Positions 45,781-56,770 of a stretch of 64,000 nucleotides of DNA are shown here, piece after piece; position 1 is the stretch's first letter, and each line of letters opens with the position of its first letter. The stretch lies in assembly GCA_033558025.1 (NCBI GenBank), contig JAUCEF010000007.1, forward strand, positions 8,742,001 through 8,806,000, read 5' to 3'. This DNA is from Phytophthora sp. 'mugwort' (Eukaryota; Oomycota; Peronosporomycetes; Peronosporales; Peronosporaceae). The notes under the pieces were generated by a model that was given only the letters and a program-made list of their open reading frames with translations, was not told where the DNA came from and did no database searches. The translations under genes were made by a program, and so were the position numbers.

Positions 45781-47125
45781 TTCGGTCCGCGATTCCTTTT
45801 GATTCCATCCCTGATCGACGGTTAATTGCTGATGATTGCAGTGGAGGCGAAATGAATCACTGGACGCAGAGAATGAGACGTCGGTGGGATTGCTGCAGAT
45901 GTCGAAATAGACGCTAAAAAGCGCGTGTTGTCGCACAATGAGAAATATCGGGCTGTCTTCGCTGTGTGATAACGTATAGCGGAGGGCGTCGCAGATAAAG
46001 GGATGCCGGGGTTCGAAATGTTGCATGAGAGCTTGCAGAATCTAGACCGATCTGTCCGTGACAATCCGTGACAACAAACACCCGCCCTCTGTCACCCTGC
46101 AATCATTTGATATATCATCAATCCGTACCCCAAGAAGTGGACGCCATGCAGATCGTAGTGAGGTAGTCATACGTACAATTGGTGATGATATCACCAATAC
46201 CCCAATCGTAAATACGCTTGGTGGAAATGGTACCCCCCGATCCGTCAGCAGCAAAGAATTATCGTCGGTGGTGGCGGAGTCGTTAAGCGAACGCTACAGG
46301 AACAAGAGAGTTGGCACGGTACAAACAGCAAAGCGAAAACTGAAAATAAAAAAAAAATGGACGACACAGCGGACGATAACCCGTCGCCATATGGCGACGA
46401 CTGAAAAGGATACTATTGTGGATCTAAACCCTGGCAGCAGTGAATCAGGGACGCCAAACAAAAGACGAGTTTCAAGAAGGCGAAGAATATTGAGGATACG
46501 ATGGTATTTGAGGACACTGCTGTGACAATCGGAGATGTAATGCTGGAAACCTTTGCCAAAACGGTCAAAGAACAAGACCTCTCGATAGCAGAGATTGGAG
46601 ATACGTTAAGTGCTATTAGATGTATGTTTGACTCCGCGTTTTCAAGCGTCCAAAAGCTTACATGATCGCCAGTGACCCAACTCGAGCAATCGATACAAAT
46701 ATCCGCTTCGTGCTTCCAGGTATGTACTTCAATTGATCATTTGATACCAATATCCCGAGCTGTGCGGTGTGATGCTATTCTCACCAATGTGCTGGTGGAT
46801 TTGGTGGGATCATAACCAAACACCAGCTACTCGTACTAACATTTTTGACAGAAATTTTGGTTAACAAACGTATAGATTCGGCTCAAAAGGTAAAAGTTTG
46901 AGAAATGTTACTCTCTGACACTACCGTGATTAACAACGACATTGCTGTCTCGATATTGAACGTCGGTACGTTCAGTCTGGTGGATTTCAAACTGATGAGC
47001 TTATGGCATGAAGTCTCGACAAAAATTGCTAGTGCTCGGAGACTGGTTAAGTTCGTAGAGCGGGCAACTATCCATGCGGATCACGATGAGGATCAGCGTC
47101 GGCGGATCTAGGTACAATTCCTCAC

Positions 47126-47837
47126 ATGAACGTCGACAATATCTTCAAGGCCGCAGGACACGATCTCCCATTCAAGGATTTGGCTGGGTATGGAGGCGAT
47201 AACTGGCTGAACATTACGTGCGTTTATTTTGCAGCACTCCCCGCATTGCAGAAGAGGCGTCGAAGCTGGATTGTCGAAGGCCCACGCATATACACGTGGT
47301 CGACCCAATCCACATTCAGATGGCGGACGAAAATACAAAAAAAAGAAAACAGTTCCTCGGTACCAAGAACAATATTTTCAGCAAGATGCAAAGCAACTGG
47401 ATTGTCTACTGTCCAGCGTATACAAACGTGAATTCCCTCACAGGTGTGGTATCATTATATATACGACATGAAGAGAACGTATTGCGTGGAACGATCCGTT
47501 TCACAAGAAGGCATTTTTAGACAAAATTGAGACGATTATTACTAGCCGTTTCGTGCCAATCATGAAGTCTGCGTCTGAGATGCAAATTGAGACGTTCCCA
47601 GGATTGCTCCAACAAGATGGCTACAGCTGCGGTGTATTTACTGTACAGTGGTTCGAACCGTACTTGTCGGTAGCTCGAAAACCTCTCCCGGATACGGGGA
47701 TTCCGACGTCCCATGAAGTTAAGCTGGATCCCATGCAGTTGGAGTATTATGAGCGATATAAGCAGTTCTCGAAGGTATTTTATAGCATAGTTACGGATAA
47801 TAACATCGAACAATACTACACTCCACGCTTCGATTAA
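47126..47837 (+). pseudogene. Ulp1/C48 cysteine-protease-like region of the MULE
   Basis: Frames covering 47126-47520 and 47553-47837 contain, in order, 'HIHVVDPIHIQMADENTKKR', 'NWIVYCPAYTN', a 'NDPFHKKAFLDKIE' block and 'QQDGYSCGVFTVQWFEPYL'. In Ulp1/SENP proteases the catalytic triad is His, Asp and Cys, with Cys in a D-G-x-S-C-G motif; Asp in D-P and the D-G-Y-S-C-G Cys fit that pattern. At least one frame change separates the halves. Ulp1 domains are known in some plant MULEs (Kaonashi group). The 3' half is open to the stop at 47837. Confidence 0.7.
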
Positions 47838-50012
47838 TCAATAGTTTGGAAATTTTGCAGCTTACACGGCGTAAGCGATTGAATAGACCGCAGAATTCGT
47901 AGCTGTCGAAGGCCAGCCGCGAAGAACCCTTTGGTAGAGGCTTACGTACGCCGATCTGCAACCTCAAGTCGAATACCGTGGACGGTCTTGACGAGTTGCG
48001 CTTCCCCGTCTTCTGATCGCAGTAGGGAGAATGGCGAAGGACGTGGCTCGACTTGGTAGCGAGACGAACGGGGAGAAAATACTTGGTGATACTGGACCCA
48101 GTATGAAAGACCAGGCCGTGACGAACGGCGTCATGCGGATCTATTCGTGTAAGCGACATAAAGGTAGACATGGTTTTTTTAAATGCCGCGTTTGAACCGG
48201 TACTTCGCTAACATCAAACCTAGCATATGGTTGACAATTTCGTCTGTTTATAACGAAAAACTTGGTGACTGTAGGGAGAGCTTTTGGGATTTTGTCGCCG
48301 AAGTCACGCTGGCCAGGGCAACTTTCCCAATACGAACACTGAAGTAAGAATTGCGATGACTTAAAACGGAACTTGGCGGTTGCGTGAATGTTGGTGCTGA
48401 TGTAACGTCCGCCCTCTCTCGCTGAGTTCACATGATCGAGGCAACTCACTCACTTTAGTGTATACAGTAACAAGTCAAATGCTCCATATTCGGAAGAAAC
48501 CTTTATTAAAGCGCGTAAGCAGTATGGAACGAACGAAAACCTGAGAAAATCTGATAATTTGTCGTGCTTTCAAACTCGTTGCGTTGGCTGAGGACGATAA
48601 CTTTCGTCTGCCCCTTATGCAACGAAACGGAATCAGAGGTAACGCCAGTGTGAAATCTACCGCTAGGACTAAGGGGAACTCCGACAGCGTCGATGATGCT
48701 CCACAGCAAACGGAGGTGTGGCAAGGACTTCAGCCAAGAGAGGCTTATCGGTGGCAATATTGAATCAAGAGCGTTGGTCTGGCTCGCTCCCCCGCTTCTT
48801 CCCCTCGTCGGAGACTGCAGCATGCTGCTGCGCCGGACTATCTGGTTCGGAGCCCGGGCGAGGGGAGTCGTCTTGCCCTAGTTGAATAGACACAGCGGAG
48901 GCATAAGAGAGCAGGTCGCGTGTAGACTTGTCACTCTCGATATTATTGCCACGGACGGGGGGGGGGTCGGAACTGATTTAATTCGTTGCGTTTTAAAAAG
49001 CTTTAGGTATCTTTTGGATTCTCGTGACGAAATTAGAAACGGCATTTTCCTCGTCCTGAAACTCGTTTTCGTTCTGCAGCTTAAGCTCCACTGTATCTGG
49101 CGACCGTCCTTGTCGCAACTCTATTATCTTTAGTCTTTGTTGTTTAGGGGAGATAGCCAAACACTTGGTTTGAAATAATATTGAAGATAGACTTTAGCGC
49201 CGTATGGCAAACGGTCTACTGTACATACATGTTGGGTGGAATTTCACATTGTTCCATCGCGGGAGGTAGATGTATATCATTATCAAACTGTCATGATCTG
49301 ATAGTATTAATGATGTGAAAAATATTATGGGAAGGTATGGGAATTAGGATTCCAGGACTCTTTAACGAGAGAAATTGACTGCAGCTCTGTCGAGTTGTCA
49401 ATGCATTGATTGGACGCTAGGTAATATCGACAGAATGGCTGTCTGAGGCGACAAGTATTCCATGATTTGTCGCCATCTTCATCTTCTCTCATCGTTTCAT
49501 TTTTTCAATATTCAAAACACACCAATTTTAAATCATTTCTTTCGACGCACCAACTGGAAGTGCCGAGACATATATCGTTACATCGTCCGTCAGGGCCAGC
49601 TGGCGAGCGAGCGAGTCCTGAGTGACGGCGACACACAATGACGACGATGATGGATGGCTCCTATGATAGTTTCCGGAATAACGACGTTCACCCCTGTTAA
49701 ACGCATGTACCATTTCGCAAATCAGAATAGCGGGTGTGATAGCATATCGAACGCCTTAGCTGGGGTATATATGAGACTGCGTGAAACAAAGTAATGCTAG
49801 TTAACCATTTATGAATGTGTGAACTGGGCACACCATCGAAAAAAAGAAAGTCTCAGCTACTATTTGAGACCCTCCGCACAAAACCTCACCCAGTCATCTC
49901 TTAGCGAAGGGGTTTGAAAAAGTGTTGCCACTCGATCTGGCCAAACTCGATTTTTTATGACTCGTTTGGGGGTAACCCGGACCTGCGAAGCGATTACGCA
50001 TATTCCGAAGTC
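47838..50012. other. repeat-island spacer with unidentified minus-strand frames
   Basis: Minus-strand frames at 48449-48141 and 48171-47791 overlap at a run of seven T (48175-48181). Reading across it with a one-base change would give one longer frame, so this may be a decayed gene. Another minus frame lies at 48823-48506. None has a motif I recognise. A G-run is present at 48958-48966. From 49134 to 49500 the sequence is AT-rich and featureless. Confidence 0.4.
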
Positions 50013-52013
50013 CTAGTTCCGGTTCCTTACAGCTCTAAAATATATCTTATCAGCGCCAATTAAAAAATAGAGGTGTGCATTTTGAATTTGGTAGCGACGG
50101 ATACAAGAATCATTGTGATTTACCGACAACGAAGCACCGGGTAGGGCCTGGAAATCGCTGGAGTCGTAACATCTCCTTTCGTGGTCTTTTCCTCGCATGC
50201 GACTTTTTTCCTTTGTCATAGCCGCCTCATCTTCATCACTGCTATCTCTTTCGGCTGGCTGCTGTTCGGTATGCATTGCCTCGGTATCGTTATCGGCGCT
50301 GTTCGCTGCATCTTATCATATAACTCCTTCAGAACATACAGACGGACTTTGATGTAGAGTTGCTGAATCTTCTCGGCGTTTGGTGGGGGGTTGGGCAGCG
50401 ACTTCAAGTGGTGGGTGAACAGCACGCGAACACGACTGGCGTCAATGACAATTCCATCGTACTTGCGCCGCCGGTCTTGCAAGACCGGCGCCGACTCACT
50501 GACAAGCACTAACGCCGGGGGAATCGCTCTTCATGACGAAAATCTGGAACTTTGGATGCCCTTCAAATCCTTGTATGCCTTCTTCACGACATGGCGGTAT
50601 TCTCTGAAAATGTTGTTTTCATTTGGCACGTGCACGAGTGCTGACGTGCAGACGCATCATTGACCGCATCAAGGAGGTGATTCATCGTCCAGACGTCTAC
50701 TTGACTTAAATGCTTATGCGCATGTCCGAATCCGCAGTCCATCGCGTTCTTGGTGTGACCCTTGACGAAAACTTTAGCTCCATAGTCTCCAAGTAAGCCA
50801 TGTGTGGCAGTGCGAGCAGCGCTTCCAGCACGTAGTTGTTCTTATTTTGACCGCCGCAATTGTCGGCATAGACGTAGTTGTACTGGATCGCCTTGTTCGC
50901 ATAGTAAATACCGAACATGTTGGCACTCCGCAGCAACAGGAAGTACTACTGCGACGGTGTGCTGCTTACACTCGCTAGAATTAGGTTTTGACTGTAATCC
51001 ATGATGATTGCCCCGTGCTCGTCACTTGCTGAAGTCAGATCATGTTTGTAGGCTTCCCTGAATTCATCAGTGAATCAAAACGATGTTAATGTCTTTCCGA
51101 GTAAATAAAAACAAAACGATTCTTGTATCCTAGTTGCCATGTAATGCGAACCTCACATGTCGAGCGCTTCGGTATGTCAACCAAGTTCCTCTGTCAGCTC
51201 AGCAGTAACCCAGTTCCGCATGCGCGCGCAGTAGAGGCTGCAAACGTCGCGTACGTTGCTGCGCTTGAACATGATGCGAATTGTCGGACAGAGATTCCTC
51301 AGCAGCTGCCTAAACGTACTTGGTTTAGACTCCCGTAGTCGCAGACGAATTTCCTCGACGTAGTTGTGCATCTCCATGTAGAGCTGTGTAATGGGCCGAG
51401 AAATACTGCAGCTTCACTACACCGTCTACTGTAAATTGCTTTCTCGCCCGGACGCCACGCTCTTCGCGAAGTCCGTGAACCAGGATATTAACCAACGAAG
51501 ATCGACAGCATAGGCGTTCTGGTTCAATCGATTGCCGTGTGCCTTCGCGGAGAAGATTCCATCGCTAACGCGGCTCCTATAACGTGTTACATTTGGGGTT
51601 GATACCCCGTATGCCGTGCACCAAGCCGCCCGACACACACGGCCTAGAAGAGGAAGGTAGTAGTGGAACTGCTCCCGTAGACAATAGCCGCGGTGGCGCT
51701 GCACCGTATCCATCTCCTTAGCACAGTTAACGCCGACATAATGCTCTGCTTCGGTCGCCACCTGACATCTGGGACAACGAGCACAGGAGCTGTTCTAGCT
51801 CAGTTGCGTTCCCTAGAGACACCTCTTCTTGTAAGCATCTTCTTGAATGAGGACAGAAACCTTGGGTCTCAAGTCATTGTCTATCAAAATGATGCTTGTA
51901 TCCTGATCTTCATCCCCGCTCTGAACCTCCTGCTGCTCGTTCTCGTCTTCGACAGAGCCAGCGTCGTCCGGGTCAGGCTCAGCTGCTGTCTGCATTGCCG
52001 TCACTGCTGTAAC
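50013..52013 (-). pseudogene. DDE transposase remnant of the 'DNCGGQNKN' type, split by element 2
   Basis: Minus-strand frames run from 52013 down to about 50013 with several shifts: 52088-51813 (acidic N terminus, partly LTR-derived start), 51761-51426, 51377-51177, 50936-50706, 50509-50216 and 50276-50013. The segment 'VYADNCGGQNKNNYVLEAL' (50936-50706) is the hallmark of a widespread eukaryotic transposase-like family, with Asp/Asn in the second catalytic motif. Further segments are 'CRAAWCTAYGVSTPNVTRYR' and 'DARRVRVLFTHHL'-like (read as 'DASRVRVLFTHHL'). The LTR element 2 inserted at 52013. The interrupted frame resumes at 58696-58718 beyond that element. Confidence 0.75.
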
Positions 52014-52543
52014 TGTAAGGATGTGGTTTGCAAATACGACACATTTTACATCCGTTACGTATGGGTAAAACCAATGGTCCCGACACAATCGATATACGCA
52101 CAGTCTGGTGCAGACGTAAAGTTTCTATCGTCCAAGGCAAAGGTCACGGGTTCGAGTCCCATCGATAACACATTTTATTTTGCATAGTTTGCATAAATTG
52201 CACATAAGGAGGCGCCGCGCGACACCACGACATCTTCCAAGGATCACGTATGTGAACTACACTCACGGTACACGCAATCATTATCATGATGACGAAACCA
52301 GAGAATGTCCCAGAGTCTCCAGCCAATCAGATAGTCAATAGAGTGTGACGTGTAGGTTTGCATGTGATGTAGAGGAATGGTTGGTCACCGTGCGGAGAAT
52401 ATCCAGCGTGGCACAAAGGACACACAAGAGCCTCCATGGCGGCTTAGATATAGCGCTAGCGAACTAAGGACCGCCCAAAATGAATCACTTCCAAATTTCC
52501 TTCCTACTCGACAACTCCTTCTCCTCCGCCCCACATCATTACA
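52014..52543 (+). repeat. 5' LTR of element 2
   Basis: 530 bp, repeated at 58160-58695. It includes a tRNA-like segment at 52087-52167. Confidence 0.96.
52087..52167 (+). other. tRNA-like segment inside the 5' LTR
   Basis: GGGTTCGAGTCCC at 52148-52160 matches the B box/T-arm of tRNA genes. About 50 bases upstream, ACGCACAGTCTGGTGCAGACG resembles a D-arm/A box. The outer seven bases (AATCGAT and ATCGATA) can pair as an acceptor stem with one mismatch. The same segment is at 58233-58313 in the 3' LTR. The T-stem and anticodon arm pair poorly, so this is not called a functional tRNA. Confidence 0.5.
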
Positions 52544-52916
52544 AGTGGTAGCACTTGTTGGTCAAGTCTCCGAAGGGTCTGCAACTGCTCAAGAGGTCCC
52601 ATTTGCGAGTGGTTGACTGGGTGGCATACGCCGGAAGGTCTCCCTCGCACATCGAACAAGTTACTGGGTAGCATAGCCAGAAGGTGACTTGTTCCTACAA
52701 ATCCTTGTCTGGTTTTCGGACTGGTTTGTGCCGTTGCTGGTGACAATCGCGCATCGCATAGGGAACTCCAAGCTTTGGGTCTGTGGTTTAGTGCCGTGTG
52801 CCTGCCCCGCCATTGCTAACACGGAGGATAACTTCCCTATAGCGTGTCGTACACTAGCTGGTTGCGCAACAGTTGTCCGGACGGTTGGCAAAGTCACCCC
52901 TCTCGACCCCAAGCGT

Positions 52917-53249
52917 ATGGGAAAGAGAAAACCCCGGGAAACGGAAGCCTGCTTTTGCAGAAGTACCGGTGATCTCTTTAAGTACCCTGGCGACAAAGCT
53001 AAAATCGATAAGCTTCGCCACGACCTATTTGGCATCCTCGTCAAGCAACAAAAGCTTGTCAAGTTTATTCGGAACGAGATCCCCAACGCCAAGGACTCGG
53101 ACGCCCGCAACCTGCTGCAAGAACTGACGGATCGCCTCAATCACCGTCTCGAGCAGGTCGAAGACTTACTCACCGCTTTCACAGACCGGCAGATCACCTC
53201 GTACAAGAAAATCCGCAGAAACAAGTCAGGAACTTCTAATAGGGCTTAA
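52917..53249 (+). CDS. leader ORF of element 2 upstream of gag
   Basis: 110 residues start at ATG 52917 (the frame is open upstream too). After a basic start (MGKRKPRETEACFC) the sequence is helical and coiled-coil-like ('KIDKLRHDLFGILVKQQKLV', then 'LLQELTDRLNHRLEQVEDLL'). It ends 114 bp before gag. I do not recognise it; it could be an accessory or matrix-like protein, or part of a gag whose frame has been lost. Confidence 0.45.
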   Translation: MGKRKPRETEACFCRSTGDLFKYPGDKAKIDKLRHDLFGILVKQQKLVKFIRNEIPNAKDSDARNLLQELTDRLNHRLEQVEDLLTAFTDRQITSYKKIRRNKSGTSNRA

Positions 53250-53363
53250 TAGTAAGCGTTCATTTTTTTGGTATAGCAAATTGGTATAGCAGAACCCCAA
53301 CAAAACAAAACAAAAGTAAAAAAAAAAAAAACGAACAAACAAACAAAAGAGGCAATTAGGAAA

Positions 53364-55337
53364 ATGAGTACCCGCGATCTAGTGAAACAAATGATAGAGC
53401 TCGCCGAAAGGCAGCAACAACTTATGGAGCAACTCGCACGCAAAGAAACGCGAGTCGAAGGCATCTCACTCCCACATTTTTCGGGTGAGATTGGAGAATC
53501 GGTCGATCTATACTTTGACCAAGTCATGCAGTTCCTTGAGGCCAAAAACATCAACTGGGAAGACCCAGTCAACGGCTCACGCATTGTGGCCATGATGAGC
53601 GCAATCTTCCGAGGAAATGCAGCCGCGTGGTACATGCTGAACCGCAGCAATGTCCATGACGTGCAAGACCTCATGCACTTATTCACGAATGAGTTTGTGC
53701 CTCGGGACAATCAGCGTCGGTTGCGTGACCAACTATACCAGTTGCGTCAGAATCGATGCAAGTCCCTCGAAGACTACATTGGCAGGTTCCGAATGTTGCT
53801 GACGCAAGTCAAAGACATTAGTGAACTAGACAAAATCACGTACTTTACGCGTGGACTTGTCGCCCAATTAGGCCGCATAGTGGAATACCGCCAATGCGAC
53901 ACGATCTCGGAGTGCTTTGCAGTTGCCCTCGAGTACGAACGCACTCATTTCGGCGGATCGTTCAATCAACGGTATGACTGCCACCAGCGACCTCCACAAA
54001 GGTTCTCAAGTCAATCAAGGTATCAGCAACAAGCTCCCCAGCTCGCCAGGAACACGAAGTTTGGTCGACCATACCAGTCGCGTAATTCGGGTCCGGAACC
54101 CATGGAAATCGACAACGCACAAGTTCGGTATAATCCGCAACCATCACACCAGCCACGGAAAGTTTGTGCGTATTGCAAGAAGACTGGGCATCTCATCAGC
54201 GAATGCTACAAGAAGAAGAACAGCGATGCACGCAGACAAAACAACGGTGCCCTTGCAAATCAGCCTTGGCGCAGAACGGCGGTCAATTACTTCGAACAGG
54301 AGGGAAACACCGAGGAGTATGGTACTCACGACATCGAAGAGTATGACACTCACAACACGGAAACCAACACCGTGGAATTCGTCGTCAATCCAACACCAAG
54401 TGCGAGAGAGGAGACTGTAGTGGAAGTTAACCACAACACCCCCATCTCCAAGGAGGAATACGGGGAACATGAGTTAGTGCGTATCCCTGCCAAGTGCAAC
54501 GGCAACGACGTGATAGTTATGTTCGACAGTGGAGCCACCGACAACATTGTGAAGCCTGGAGTACTCGGCCACCTGGCCACCTCCGAACACATCAAGGTCA
54601 AGAGGTTCGATGGCACAACCACCACGACTCAAGAGGCCAAGCATGGATTGGTGGACCTCGAGGTAGGGGGTCGAAGTTTCAACATCCGCGTCATCGAGTG
54701 GAAAATGGGCGATGGACAAGACATGATCCTGGGAAAGCCCTATCAGACGCACGAAGTCAGCTTTGAGGAAGGCAACAATAAAAGGTGGCCTTTAGGAATC
54801 GAACCCACACTAGGTGTATTGAATCCTGCTCAACAAACCGCTAAGCCAAGTTTGGATATCGAATCCGACCATCGACCAGAAATATCACGACAAGAACGTG
54901 AACGCACACAATACGAGCAACCCGCAACACAAATTGCGATAAAAATTGCGGCACAAGTCTCCAGTGTGGAGTTTGCAAAAAGGCTCAAACAACAAAGCTA
55001 CGAAGAGGTCTACCGCGTCAAGGTGTGCCAGGTCGATACGCAACTGTCAACTATACCAACACGCATCGAGTCGCTAATTGCGACGTATCAAGAAGTATTC
55101 CCCAAGGCATTACCAGACGGGTTACCACCTCACTGCCGCGTCGAGTTCGAGTTGACAACAAAACCAGACGCAAAACCAAGCAATCGTCCACCTTTTCGGT
55201 TGTCCAAGACGGAGCAAGACGCTCTCGACCTGTTTGTGGAAGAGAAGCTGAAGAAGGGATGGATTGAAATCTCCGATTCTCCCTGGGTGTCCAATGTGTT
55301 TGGTATTCCCAAAAAAGATCCGCGAACAGGGACATAA
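53364..55337 (+). CDS. Gag-protease-RT N-terminal part of element 2
   Basis: The 657-codon frame starts after an A-rich leader (53297-53363). Gag capsid region: 'LPHFSGEIGESVDLYFDQV' and 'FTNEFVPRDNQRRLRDQLY'. Zinc knuckle 'CAYCKKTGHLISECYKK' (C-x2-C-x4-H-x4-C) lies near residue 270. Retropepsin 'VIVMFDSGATDNIV' lies near 390. The RT beginning 'SNRPPFRLSKTEQDALDLFV' and 'SPWVSNVFGIPKKD' is also present. The frame ends at 55337, where the RT continues in another frame, so polyprotein production from this copy is disrupted. Confidence 0.88.
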   Translation: MSTRDLVKQMIELAERQQQLMEQLARKETRVEGISLPHFSGEIGESVDLYFDQVMQFLEAKNINWEDPVNGSRIVAMMSAIFRGNAAAWYMLNRSNVHDVQDLMHLFTNEFVPRDNQRRLRDQLYQLRQNRCKSLEDYIGRFRMLLTQVKDISELDKITYFTRGLVAQLGRIVEYRQCDTISECFAVALEYERTHFGGSFNQRYDCHQRPPQRFSSQSRYQQQAPQLARNTKFGRPYQSRNSGPEPMEIDNAQVRYNPQPSHQPRKVCAYCKKTGHLISECYKKKNSDARRQNNGALANQPWRRTAVNYFEQEGNTEEYGTHDIEEYDTHNTETNTVEFVVNPTPSAREETVVEVNHNTPISKEEYGEHELVRIPAKCNGNDVIVMFDSGATDNIVKPGVLGHLATSEHIKVKRFDGTTTTTQEAKHGLVDLEVGGRSFNIRVIEWKMGDGQDMILGKPYQTHEVSFEEGNNKRWPLGIEPTLGVLNPAQQTAKPSLDIESDHRPEISRQERERTQYEQPATQIAIKIAAQVSSVEFAKRLKQQSYEEVYRVKVCQVDTQLSTIPTRIESLIATYQEVFPKALPDGLPPHCRVEFELTTKPDAKPSNRPPFRLSKTEQDALDLFVEEKLKKGWIEISDSPWVSNVFGIPKKDPRTGT

Positions 55338-55355
55338 CCTTCACGATCGGAGTGG

Positions 55356-56732
55356 GTGCGATCCGGGAATGCAACACTACCGATTCGTTGGGTTATTGAC
55401 TATCGGTATGTTAATTCGCAAACCATAGTTCCAAGAATCCCTTTACCGCGAATGGAAGAGCTATTCGACAAAATGAACGGTGCTACGGTGTTCTCAGTGC
55501 TCGATCTCGCGCAGGGTTACCACCAAATGCGCATATCGGCTGAGTCTCGCAAATACACCGCATTCCGCACACACACACAGACATATCAATGGTGTGTTGC
55601 ACCAATGGGCCTTGCAGGCATGCCGGGCGTGTGGTCACGTCTCATGCGGGTTCTGTTTGGCAAATACTCATTTATTGTGGTCTATCTTGACGACATTTGC
55701 GTCTTCTCCAAGACTATGGACGAACACACTGGGCATCTAGAGACGCTGTTCCAAGTACTGCAACGCGATAAATTGTACGCTCAAGTTACCAAGTGTCATT
55801 TTGGCGCAAAATCGGTTAACTTCCTCGGACACACCGTCTCCGCACAAGGCATCGCTGTCAACACGAAGAAGACGGAGGCTATCGCCAAATGGACGACACC
55901 AGCAAACACCAAAGAGCTTCAGAGCTTTCTAGGACTTGCAGGCTACTACCGTCGGTTTATCTGCAACTTCGCTACACTAGCGCTGCCTTTGAGCGCGTTA
56001 GTCAAGAAAGATGCAAAATGGGAATGGCATGCATCGCAAAACAACGCATTTCAAGCACTCAAAGACGCTCTGAAAATTGCGCCTGTGCTTAAATTGCCCG
56101 ACTTCGAACGCGAATTTATTGTAACCACGGATGCGTCGGGACACTGTGTTGGTGAAGTTCTTTCGCAAAAATATGGCACAAACGACCATCCAATTGCGTT
56201 CTACTCGAAGAAGCTGGGTCCACACGAGCTGAATTGGCCCACACACGAGAAGGAATTATTCGCGATCAAAACAGGACTCGAGAAATGGCGTCACTACCTC
56301 TACGGACGGCCTTTTGTCCTCTTCACCGACAACAGCGCATGCTCATGGTTGTTGCACCATCCTAAAGTGTCTTCCAAGTTAGCACGCTATTTGACATTTT
56401 TCGCGCAATTCAACTTCCAGATCCATCATGTTAGCGGAAGTTTGAATGCGGTTGCAGACGCATTATCACGGCAACCCACCGACGTCAGCTCTATCCAGTT
56501 CCATCGTTGCTCGGATCAATGCAGGACGCATGCAATTGCGTATAAAGAAAGCTTTCGTGCCACACCCACGGCGAAGCAAATTGTCGGGGGAGCGTCTTTG
56601 CCTCAAATTTCCTCCGCCATGACTGTGTCACACAGCTTTATGACACTCGCACCTTCCGTTCAAAAAATGTTTGTGCAAGGTTACAAAAGCGACAAGGGCA
56701 TAAAAGAAGGCATCAACTCCAATTCGAGATAG
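55356..56732 (+). pseudogene. reverse transcriptase-RNase H part of element 2
   Basis: The frame contains RT motifs 'IRWVIDYRYVNSQTI', 'FSVLDLAQGYHQMRI' and the active-site 'VVYLDDICVFSKTMD'. The connection region reads 'LQSFLGLAGYYRRFI'. RNase H is marked by 'EFIVTTDASGHCVG', 'LNWPTHEKELFAIKTGLEKW' and 'VSGSLNAVADALSRQ'. It is in a different frame from the preceding gag-protease part and stops at 56732, before integrase, so it cannot be made as one polyprotein. Confidence 0.88.
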
Positions 56733-56770
56733 TCGACGAGCTAGTATATTTACACACGCAAAACAAGACA

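Larger units (their letters stand above)
43711..47837 (+). mobile_element. degenerate Mutator-like element (MULE) with Ulp1-type protease region
   Basis: All recognisable coding is on the plus strand: a zinc-finger and DDE transposase region with a SWIM finger (43711-45780), then a C48-protease-like region (47126-47837). Terminal inverted repeats and target duplications were not identified, so the ends given are those of recognisable coding sequence. The gypsy element 1 inserted just upstream, so the true 5' end may lie left of 35469. Confidence 0.75.

Noticed and set aside
48882..49133. Plus-strand frame of 83 codons
   Set aside because: Interrupted by a G homopolymer and without any similarity I recognise.
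52087..52167. Functional tRNA gene in the LTR
   Set aside because: B box is good, but the anticodon arm and T-stem pair badly and the segment repeats with the LTR.
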